Origin: Bacillota bacterium | Lineage (GTDB): Bacteria > Bacillota > Clostridia > Peptostreptococcales > Anaerovoracaceae | Assembly (NCBI GenBank): GCA_017626845.1 | Contig: JAGAHX010000024.1 | Location: 1-64,000 of the forward strand | Length of the DNA stretch: 64,000 nucleotides | Direction of reading: 5' to 3' | Part shown: piece by piece, positions 41,876-49,034 of the stretch | Layout of the letters: every line of letters begins with the position of its first letter | How positions within the stretch are numbered: the stretch's first letter is position 1 | Translations under genes and position numbers: made by a program | Notes under the pieces: model-generated | The model's input: only the letters and a program-made list of their open reading frames with translations | Database searches by the model: none | What the model was told of the DNA's origin: nothing

Positions 41876-41888
41876 AGGGAGAAAGATC

Positions 41889-43478
41889 ATGAAAAGAACG
41901 ATTATACTTATCATCGCAGTCCTGGCCGTCTGCACGGCAGCGGTCTATGCGGCGGTAGCGGGGGCTGCCGCAAAACCGGTGCTGTCCTTCGACGGCAGGA
42001 CGGCGCTGTGCCGGTTCAGCCTGTCCGCTTCCGGCGATCCGCTGAAGGCTGTTTTGGAACTGCGGTGCGAAGGAAAGCTCATCAAGTCCTGGGAGGCGGA
42101 CGGCGAAGGCTATCTGCTGCTGGAGGGCACCGCCCGCGTGACCCCGGGAGAGACCTACGAGCTTTCCGCCGGCGGCGATATCGGCGGCAAGACTTTTAAG
42201 ACGGTGACCGTCTCCGCCGTCTGTCCGGCCGGATCCGGCAATGCGCCGGTCTTCCTGGATCCGCAGCAGCGGGACTGGGAGAAGATCTCGGCAGTTGCGA
42301 AAACGCTGCTGAAACTGGAGGATCAGGAACAGCGCGATGCGCTGGAGCAGATGGGGCTAAAGCTGCCGCAAGCCTATGAGCAGGATGCGGATCTGGCAGC
42401 CAGAGTGCTCGCGCACCTTCTTGAAAACGCTGCGGGAGGCAATTGGGGCGCCTACGACTACACGGAAATTGCGGAGCTTCAGGAGCGCGTCCTGGACGTG
42501 CTGGAAAACCAGCAAGGTCCTGCCAGAGAAGGATGTTACGAGGATAAAGCGGACTCGGAAGATCTGGCCGGCGATACCGGTCTTCCTGCCGATGCGCCTG
42601 ATTTCGTATGGCCGCTGAAAGAGTTTACGATCACTGCCCGCTTTGTGTCGGATGCGTCCGGGATGCATACGGGGCTGGATCTGTCAGCAGATAAGGGCAG
42701 TCCAGTGCTGGCATCCGCTGCGGGCAAGGTCCTTTTCGCAGATTGGCTGGATTCGGCGCATGGGCTTACGGTGACGATCGATCACGGAAACGGCTATGAA
42801 ACGCTCTACGCCCATTGCAGCGAGCTGTTCGTGAGCGAAGGAGAAGAAGTTCTGCAGGGACAGACGATCGCAAAAGTCGGCGCGACCGGCATGGCAACCG
42901 GTCCGCACTGCCACTTTGAGATCCGCAGAGACGGCGTTCCTGTGGATGCGGCTGATTATCTGGTTCGCAGCATGGCCGGCGATTGGATCTCGGAATCGGT
43001 GTACGAAATGTATCCCGGCATTGCGAATATGGGTTTCGAGCGGAGCACGCAGGGTCTGATGGCCACGGGTCTGGACGCGGAATACGTGGAGTGGACGCCT
43101 GATGAGGATCGGATCGGCGGCGGATGGCTGCACTTTGTGAGCCCGCGGTTTGCACATCCGTATTTTGAAGGGGTCACCGTCGAAGGATCTGCCCGGTGGG
43201 AGCCCGGCCCCTACAGCTTTTCCCAATACACGATGCTGTCCTTCATTTTTACCAAGAGCAGCGAGCCCGCCGGCGCCATAACCGGACCAACGATCAGCTG
43301 GCTGGTGGATTTAGCAGGCGACCGCGTCGTAAGCAGATCCGGGGAGCCCTGGGAAGGGGAGACGATCGAATTGACAGATAAAGATATCCTGCAGATCGCA
43401 TCATACTTCAGCTTTGTGCTGAAAGGCGCGCAGGATGCCTGGGCGGAGCTCGCCGGGCAGCCGGACGAAATGAACTAA
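41889..43478 (+). CDS. M23-family (LytM) peptidoglycan endopeptidase
   Basis: The 529-residue exported protein has a signal segment at about 4-28, then a beta domain of about 90 residues, a helical region and the M23 zinc peptidase. Zinc ligands H260 and D264 (M-H-T-G-L-D-L) and H342 with catalytic H340 (P-H-C-H-F-E) are intact, so it should cut peptide cross-links in the cell wall. An extra C-terminal region of about 165 residues follows; it is beta-rich and not recognised. The ATG at 41889 follows GGGAGAAAG. It is co-transcribed with the sigma factor pair 13 bases upstream. Confidence 0.87.
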   Translation: MKRTIILIIAVLAVCTAAVYAAVAGAAAKPVLSFDGRTALCRFSLSASGDPLKAVLELRCEGKLIKSWEADGEGYLLLEGTARVTPGETYELSAGGDIGGKTFKTVTVSAVCPAGSGNAPVFLDPQQRDWEKISAVAKTLLKLEDQEQRDALEQMGLKLPQAYEQDADLAARVLAHLLENAAGGNWGAYDYTEIAELQERVLDVLENQQGPAREGCYEDKADSEDLAGDTGLPADAPDFVWPLKEFTITARFVSDASGMHTGLDLSADKGSPVLASAAGKVLFADWLDSAHGLTVTIDHGNGYETLYAHCSELFVSEGEEVLQGQTIAKVGATGMATGPHCHFEIRRDGVPVDAADYLVRSMAGDWISESVYEMYPGIANMGFERSTQGLMATGLDAEYVEWTPDEDRIGGGWLHFVSPRFAHPYFEGVTVEGSARWEPGPYSFSQYTMLSFIFTKSSEPAGAITGPTISWLVDLAGDRVVSRSGEPWEGETIELTDKDILQIASYFSFVLKGAQDAWAELAGQPDEMN

Positions 43479-43543
43479 AAGAGAACTTTTCGGCGGGCTC
43501 AGCACACCGCCGTCCCCAACAGTGCAAAGAGGGTCCTCTTTTA
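43477..43543 (+). terminator. Possible compound terminator after the M23 peptidase gene
   Basis: AAAAGAGAAC near 43477 pairs imperfectly with GGTCCTCTTTT near 43532-43542, enclosing a small CGGCGG/CCGCCG hairpin. The T-run is short (TTTTA). Confidence 0.45.
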
Positions 43544-43552
43544 TGGTATAAT
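43544..43552 (+). promoter_or_regulatory. Extended -10 promoter of the C_GCAxxG_C_C gene
   Basis: TGG directly followed by TATAAT (43547-43552) gives an extended -10 element. No -35 box is visible at the right distance. Confidence 0.45.
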
Positions 43553-43586
43553 CTAAAAAAATGCACTTTAGAAAGGCAAGGGCAAC

Positions 43587-44111
43587 ATGGCGACCGATTA
43601 CAAGATCCCGGGAAGAAATGCAGAAATTTTAGATAAAGTAGATCCTAAACTGGTGGAAGAGGGGGCGAACGCCTTCGCGAACGAGCTGATGTGCTCCCAG
43701 TGCGCCTTTGTGCACGGCGCGAAGATGCTGGGCTTCAATGAGGAGCAGGCGCTTTTGACGGCCAGCGGCTTCGGCTGGGGCATGCAGCACGGCGAGCGCT
43801 GCGGAGCGGTCACCGGCAGTCTGATGGCCCTCGGCTTAAAATACGGCTACCGCAACGCCGAAGAGTTCCCGAACTACCAGATCCTGAAGAAAAAGCAGGC
43901 GGAATTCGACCGGCGCTTCCTGGAGGGCGTAGGGGCGCTTACTTGCAAGGAGATCCTGAAGGGCAACTACGCCGTGGAACAGGAGCGCAAGGAGATCTAC
44001 GACGAAAAGCGCTACGACGCCTGCGAGCAGGTGATGGGCTATGCCGTCAGCATCCTGGAAGACCTGCTGAACGACACATCGGATGATGCCTCGTTGATAC
44101 ACAAAGAATAG
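43587..44111 (+). CDS. C_GCAxxG_C_C family redox-type protein
   Basis: The 174-residue soluble protein belongs to the cysteine-patterned family named after its motif. It shows M-C36-S-Q-C39-A, then G-F-G-W-G-M-Q-H-G-E-R-C72-G-A-V-T-G, then L-T-C-K-E and D-A-C-E. Members are common in anaerobes next to oxidoreductases or metal genes and are thought to bind a metal or take part in redox chemistry; the function is not established. AAGGCAAGGG precedes the ATG. It stands alone, followed by a terminator. Confidence 0.82.
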   Translation: MATDYKIPGRNAEILDKVDPKLVEEGANAFANELMCSQCAFVHGAKMLGFNEEQALLTASGFGWGMQHGERCGAVTGSLMALGLKYGYRNAEEFPNYQILKKKQAEFDRRFLEGVGALTCKEILKGNYAVEQERKEIYDEKRYDACEQVMGYAVSILEDLLNDTSDDASLIHKE

Positions 44112-44139
44112 ACACAAACGTCTGTTAAGACTCATAAAT

Positions 44140-44184
44140 GGCCTCGAGTGCGGCGTAATTGCGTTGCGCCACGGGGCTTTTTTT
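44140..44184 (+). terminator. Terminator after the C_GCAxxG_C_C gene
   Basis: GCCTCG pairs with CGGGGC as outer stem and GGCG with CGCC as inner stem, followed by T7. Confidence 0.75.
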
Positions 44185-44250
44185 AGTAGAATTGATTCAG
44201 TGGAAACAAGCACTTTCTAGAAACATTTACGATAAATTTGGGAATCATTT

Positions 44251-45525
44251 ATGATAGAGATCAGAAAAGTTGAGCTTTCGGATATGCTTTCCTGCCGGGA
44301 GACCCGGGCGGCAAAGCAGAGAAAACTCATAGAACAATATAAGAGGCCCGTGGTCTCCCTCAGCATGAACATCGCCGGGGACGTAAAAAATACGCCCGCC
44401 ATTTCCATGCTGCAAAAGGACGGAGAGTCGGAATTCCGGCAGGCAGCAGAGAAGGAAGAGCTGACGCTGCTCTTCGCGGAGCGGATCGACGCGTTTACCG
44501 GTCCGGAGAGCCTGCTGGTCTTCGATTGCGAAGATCCGCAGAAACTGAAGGATATCGGCGTTGCGATCGAGGAGGACGCCCCCTGGGGCCGGCTGTTCGA
44601 CATCGATGTCATCGGCACAGACGGGGAAAAACTGAGCCGCCCAACCCCGCGGCGGTGCATCGTCTGCGGCGGACCCGCGGCGGACTGCGCCCGGAGCCGG
44701 GCGCACGGCCTGGACCAGATCAAAAAGGCGACGGACGAACTTCTCGCCCAGTACCTGGGAGACAGCCTTGGGACAGCCGCTGCATCGGCCCTGGTAAAGG
44801 AAGCAGCTCTTACGCCCAAGCCCGGTCTGGTGGACGCCGCGAACAACGGAGCTCATAAGGATATGGACCTGGATCTACTCCTGACTTCAGCATCCGCGAT
44901 AAGGCCGTTTTTCGCCCAAATGGCGGGTTTTTCCGCGGCTTATGGGTTGGATATCCAAACGCTTATAAAAATCGGTAAAAACGCCGAAAAAGCCATGTAC
45001 GCTGCGACGAAGGGAGTCAACGCCCACAAGGGGGCGATCTTCGCATTCTCGCTGTATCTGGCTGCCGCGGCGGACTGCCTGATGCGGGGCGGTGACCCTG
45101 TGGAAAAGGTGAAGGACCTGGCTGCGGAAAAAGTCGCGATGGCCGTTCCCGCGCCGCCCACCCACGGCGATGCCGTGCGCGCGGTCTATGCGGGCTTCGG
45201 CAAGGAAGGGGCGTTGGCGGAGGCCTGCAAAGGGTTTCCTATGGCTCTTCTGGCTGCCCAGACCATCTGCGAAACGAAAGATCCTCTGCTGGCGCTGTGC
45301 CGGGTCATGGCCCAGCTGACGGACAGCAACGTGCTGTACCGCGGCGGGGTAAAGGGGCTCAACTGGGTGAAGGCGGAGGCGGCGAAGATCTGCGCGCTGG
45401 ATGCCCCCCAGCGGGTGGAAGCCCTGCGCCGCATGGACGAAGAGTGCATCGCCCGCAATCTGTCGCCGGGCGGCGCCGCGGATATGCTTGCCTTAGGCAT
45501 GTTCCTGGCGGAGCTGCCGCTTTAA
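44251..45525 (+). CDS. citXG: Bifunctional citrate lyase maturation protein CitX-CitG
   Basis: The protein has 424 residues. Residues 1 to about 165 form the CitX domain, which transfers the prosthetic group to the CitD carrier; its signature R-P-T-P-R-R-C-I-V-C-G-G-P-A-A-D-C-A-R-S-R is clear. The rest is CitG, which makes triphosphoribosyl-dephospho-CoA, with A-A-S-A-L-V-K-E-A-A-L-T-P-K-P-G-L-V-D and N-A-H-K-G-A-I-F-A-F-S. The fusion order X then G is known from other bacteria. It is separated from citDEF by about 5 kb of unrelated genes and has no clear promoter, but should serve that lyase. Confidence 0.9.
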   Translation: MIEIRKVELSDMLSCRETRAAKQRKLIEQYKRPVVSLSMNIAGDVKNTPAISMLQKDGESEFRQAAEKEELTLLFAERIDAFTGPESLLVFDCEDPQKLKDIGVAIEEDAPWGRLFDIDVIGTDGEKLSRPTPRRCIVCGGPAADCARSRAHGLDQIKKATDELLAQYLGDSLGTAAASALVKEAALTPKPGLVDAANNGAHKDMDLDLLLTSASAIRPFFAQMAGFSAAYGLDIQTLIKIGKNAEKAMYAATKGVNAHKGAIFAFSLYLAAAADCLMRGGDPVEKVKDLAAEKVAMAVPAPPTHGDAVRAVYAGFGKEGALAEACKGFPMALLAAQTICETKDPLLALCRVMAQLTDSNVLYRGGVKGLNWVKAEAAKICALDAPQRVEALRRMDEECIARNLSPGGAADMLALGMFLAELPL

Positions 45526-45551
45526 ATTTAACTGTTATATGTAAATTCCGT

Positions 45552-45591
45552 AAAGTTACTGTCGGCGGTATTCTCCTGCAGTAACTTTTTT
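45552..45591 (+). terminator. Terminator between citXG and feoAB
   Basis: AAGTTACTG (45553-45561) and CAGTAACTT (45579-45587) form a 9-bp stem followed by a T-run. Confidence 0.8.
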
Positions 45592-45600
45592 ATTGCGATA

Positions 45601-45649
45601 TTGACAAGTTAGCTCTTGCTAATTTATAATCATGCTCGCAAATGCTAAC
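45601..45649 (+). promoter_or_regulatory. feoAB promoter with inverted-repeat operator candidate
   Basis: A perfect TTGACA (45601-45606) and perfect TATAAT (45625-45630) are 18 bp apart. TTAGC (45609-45613) and GCTAA (45618-45622) form an inverted repeat in the spacer, and another GCTAAC lies at 45644-45649. The layout fits an iron-dependent repressor of the DtxR/IdeR kind, which is inferred, not shown. Confidence 0.7.
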
Positions 45650-45676
45650 TTTACGGAAAGGTTGGAACAGATTCCC

Positions 45677-48031
45677 ATGAACAATTCCATTCGTCTGAAT
45701 GAATTAAAACCGGGAGAATTCGGCCGGGTCACGAAAGTCGGAGGAGAGGGCGCCCTGCGCCAGCACTTCCTCGATATGGGCGTGACCCCGGGCACCGTCC
45801 TGGAAATGATAAAACTGGCGCCCATGGGCGATCCCATGGAACTGCGCCTGCACGGCTATGAGCTGACGCTGCGCCTGGCCGACGCGGAACAGATCGAGAT
45901 CGAAGCGGCAGAAGCGCCGGTCTGGAAGACTTCCTGCGGCGTCTATAAGGACATTGAACACCCGGGCCTGGGTGAATACGGCAAGACCCACGAAAGAAAG
46001 ACGGAACGTCCGCTGCCGGATTCCCAGACCCTTACGTTTGCCCTGGCGGGCAACCAGAACAGCGGCAAGACCACGCTGTTCAACCAGCTCACCGGAGCCA
46101 ATCAGCACGTGGGCAACTTCCCCGGGGTCACCGTGGACCGCAAGGACGGCGTCATCAAAGGCCATCCCCAGACCCTCATCACGGACCTGCCGGGCATCTA
46201 TTCGCTGTCGCCTTACACCAACGAGGAGATCGTCTCCCGGGAGTTCATTCTGGAGGAAAAGCCCAAGGGCGTCATCAACATCCTGGATGCCACCAGCATC
46301 GAGCGGGGCTTGTATCTGACGATGCAGCTGATGGAACTCAATGTTCCCATGGTGCTGGCTCTCAACATGATGGACGAGATGCGGGGGAACGGCGGCTCCG
46401 TCAATATCAACAAGATGGAGTCGCTGCTGGGCATCCCCGTCGTGCCGATCTCCGCTGCAAAAGGAGAGGGCATCCAGGAACTGGTGGACCACGCCATGCA
46501 CGTGGCGAAGTACCAGGAACCGCCTGCCAGAAACGATTTCTGCAGCGAGGACGAGAACGGAGGCGCCGTACACCGGGCGATCCACGGCGTCATCCATCTG
46601 ATCCAGGACCATGCGGCTGCCGCCGGCATTCCGGCCCGGTTCGCCGCCACGAAGATCATCGAGGGCGACGCAGCCCTGATGGACCGCCTCCGGCTGACCC
46701 AGAACGAGAAGGAGACCATCGAGCATATCATCCTGACGATGGAGGAGGAGAGGGGCCTGGACCGGGCCGCTGCCATTGCGGACATGCGCTTCGGCTTTAT
46801 CCAGAACCTGGTGGCCCAGAGCGTCGTCAAGCCCCGGGAGAGCAGGGAGCGGGAGCGCAGCGAGCGCATCGACCGCGTCCTCACCGGCAAATGGTCGGCA
46901 GTGCCTAGTTTTATCGCGATCATGGGCATCGTGTTCTACCTGACGTTTTTCCTCGTCGGTCCGTATTTCCAGGACCTGCTGGATGCGGGAATTAACATAT
47001 TAGCAGATTCTGTCGACCAGTGGATGACAGCCTCAGGCGTCTCGGACGTGCTGCACGGCCTGGTGATCGAAGGCATTTTTGCCGGCGTGGGAAGCGTTCT
47101 CAGCTTTATCCCCATCATCATCATCCTGTTCTTCTTCCTGTCTCTGCTGGAGGACTCGGGATACATGGCCCGCATCGCCTTCGTCATGGACAAGCCTCTG
47201 CGCAAGATCGGCCTGTCCGGCCGGTCCATCGTGCCGCTGCTGATCGGATTTGGCTGCACGGTGCCGGGCGTCATGGCCTCCCGGACCATGCCGTCGGAGC
47301 GTGACCGCAAGATGACCATCATGCTGACGCCTTTCATGAGCTGCACGGCGAAGCTGCCGATCTACGGCTTTCTGGCTGCCGCCTTTTTCCCCGCTCACCG
47401 TTGGCAGGTGATCGTCGGTATGTATGTCCTCGGCGTGCTCGTAGGGATCGTAGCCGCCGTCGTATTGCGGCGCACCATGTTCCGCGGCGAAGCAGTGCCC
47501 TTCGTGATGGAACTGCCGAACTACCGCCTGCCCGGCGCGAAAAATGTGCTGCGGCTTCTGTGGGAGAAGGCAAAGGACTTCCTGCAGCGAGCGTTTACGA
47601 TCATCTTCCTGGCCAGCATCGTCATCTGGTTCCTGCAGCACTTCGATTTCGGTCTCAACATGGTGGACGACGCGGAAAGCAGCATCCTGGCTGCCGTCGG
47701 TGGCGCATTGGCTCCCATCCTGGCCCCGCTGGGTCTGGGCAGCTGGAAATACGCGACGGCTCTCATCACCGGTTTCCTGGCCAAAGAGAGCGTCGTTGCT
47801 ACGCTTACCGTCCTCTTCGGAGAGGGAACGGCCATCGCGTCCACATTGGCGACCCCCGCAGCTTCGGCGCTGCTGGTGTTCTGCCTGCTCTACACGCCCT
47901 GCGTCGCGGCGATCTCCTCCATCAAGAGAGAGCTCGGCCACAAGTGGGCGTTGGGCATTGTCGTCGGACAGTGTGCAGTAGCCTGGGTTTGTGCCCTCAT
48001 CATGAAGATCATCGTAGGAATGATCCTATAG
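45677..48031 (+). CDS. feoB: Ferrous iron transporter FeoA-FeoB fusion
   Basis: The protein has 784 residues from the ATG at 45677. The promoter -10 ends at 45630, so an in-frame ATG at 45632 would precede the transcript and is rejected. Residues 1 to about 75 are an SH3-like FeoA domain (R-L-N-E-L-K-P-G-E). FeoB follows: G1 loop G125-N-Q-N-S-G-K-T-T, G3 D170-L-P-G, G4 N230-M-M-D233, a helical GDI region, then a membrane domain from about 415 with G-C-T-V-P-G-V and M-S-C-T-A-K-L-P transport motifs. It takes up Fe(II) across the cytoplasmic membrane with GTP. FeoA-FeoB fusions occur in several anaerobes. Confidence 0.93.
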   Translation: MNNSIRLNELKPGEFGRVTKVGGEGALRQHFLDMGVTPGTVLEMIKLAPMGDPMELRLHGYELTLRLADAEQIEIEAAEAPVWKTSCGVYKDIEHPGLGEYGKTHERKTERPLPDSQTLTFALAGNQNSGKTTLFNQLTGANQHVGNFPGVTVDRKDGVIKGHPQTLITDLPGIYSLSPYTNEEIVSREFILEEKPKGVINILDATSIERGLYLTMQLMELNVPMVLALNMMDEMRGNGGSVNINKMESLLGIPVVPISAAKGEGIQELVDHAMHVAKYQEPPARNDFCSEDENGGAVHRAIHGVIHLIQDHAAAAGIPARFAATKIIEGDAALMDRLRLTQNEKETIEHIILTMEEERGLDRAAAIADMRFGFIQNLVAQSVVKPRESRERERSERIDRVLTGKWSAVPSFIAIMGIVFYLTFFLVGPYFQDLLDAGINILADSVDQWMTASGVSDVLHGLVIEGIFAGVGSVLSFIPIIIILFFFLSLLEDSGYMARIAFVMDKPLRKIGLSGRSIVPLLIGFGCTVPGVMASRTMPSERDRKMTIMLTPFMSCTAKLPIYGFLAAAFFPAHRWQVIVGMYVLGVLVGIVAAVVLRRTMFRGEAVPFVMELPNYRLPGAKNVLRLLWEKAKDFLQRAFTIIFLASIVIWFLQHFDFGLNMVDDAESSILAAVGGALAPILAPLGLGSWKYATALITGFLAKESVVATLTVLFGEGTAIASTLATPAASALLVFCLLYTPCVAAISSIKRELGHKWALGIVVGQCAVAWVCALIMKIIVGMIL

Positions 48032-48044
48032 AGAAAAATGCAGA

Positions 48045-48080
48045 CAGCGGACAAATTCCTCGGAATGCGTCCGCTTTTTT
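48045..48080 (+). terminator. Terminator after feoAB
   Basis: AGCGGAC and GTCCGCT pair around a 16-base loop and are followed by T6. Confidence 0.85.
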
Positions 48081-48154
48081 ATTGTATAATAATTGTATCT
48101 ACGAAAGTCTTCATTCCGTAACTTATCAGTCGTCTTATTTTAAGGAGGCAATCT

Positions 48155-49006
48155 ATGAAGATCTATCCTGAATATGTCACCCAAGACCGCGTGATGCAGC
48201 CGGGCCAGGAAGGCTCCGCCGTAGACGCCCTGGACTTCGTCTGGAAGGGCAGCCGCATCCTCGGTCAGATCTATGTTCCGGTTCACACCCCCGGCGAGAA
48301 GCATCCGCTGGCCATTACGCTGCACGGCTTCCCGGGATATACCAACAATCAGGACCTGGACCACGCCCTGCGCCGCACCGGCTTCGTAACGGTCCATCCC
48401 TTTGCTCCCGGCGCCTGGGGCAGCGAAGGCTATTATACCTTCGACGGTCTCGTGGAATGCGCCATGGCGCTGCTGGACTACTGCAAGAGCGATGAATTTG
48501 CAGAGAAGTACAGCATCTGCCGCGACAACATCTTCTTCGTAGGCCACTCCATGGGCGGCATGACCTCCATCAACGTCTTGAAGAGAAGAGATGACGTCAA
48601 GGCGGGCGTTTTCCTGGCGCCCTTCGACGTAGCGCAGTTCTTCTTCGAGGGTCACGATGCGCCGGCAGAACTGGGCCCCCTCTTCGAAGAAGGAAGCATC
48701 CTGCGCACGCCGGAACCCTATATGGACTTTTTCCTCAAGAACGGGGAAGAGACCAAGGACGACCTGTTGTTCATGAACGCAGTGGACGTCCTGAAGGACC
48801 GCAATTTCCTGTTCGTCGGCGGCGCACTCGATCCGCTGGCGCCTCCCGCCACCATGTGCGAGCCTCAGTACAAGAAGGCGAAGGAACTGGGCGACGGCAG
48901 CAAGAAACAGGAGTACGTCCTGATCAACTCCGACCACGGCTTTAACGATCAGCGCATCTTCCTTGCGCAGACCGTTGCGAACTACCTGGCAGACCTGGTA
49001 GAGTAA
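48155..49006 (+). CDS. Alpha/beta hydrolase (serine esterase/peptidase type)
   Basis: The 283-residue cytosolic hydrolase has an oxyanion-region L-H-G-F-P-G-Y, nucleophile S132 in G-H-S-M-G-G, Asp226 in G-A-L-D-P and His261 in S-D-H-G-F. This gives the complete triad in standard order. The substrate is unknown; relatives include carboxylesterases and acyl-peptide hydrolases. AAGGAGG precedes the ATG. The SLH nucleotidase follows by 28 bases with its own strong ribosome site, and the two may share a transcript. Confidence 0.87.
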   Translation: MKIYPEYVTQDRVMQPGQEGSAVDALDFVWKGSRILGQIYVPVHTPGEKHPLAITLHGFPGYTNNQDLDHALRRTGFVTVHPFAPGAWGSEGYYTFDGLVECAMALLDYCKSDEFAEKYSICRDNIFFVGHSMGGMTSINVLKRRDDVKAGVFLAPFDVAQFFFEGHDAPAELGPLFEEGSILRTPEPYMDFFLKNGEETKDDLLFMNAVDVLKDRNFLFVGGALDPLAPPATMCEPQYKKAKELGDGSKKQEYVLINSDHGFNDQRIFLAQTVANYLADLVE

Positions 49007-49034
49007 TCATCTTTTATTTCTTAAGGAGGACAAC

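Noticed and set aside
45632-45676. Upstream ATG of the FeoA-FeoB gene at 45632
   Set aside because: It lies between the -10 box and the expected transcription start and has no ribosome site; 45677 is the more likely start.
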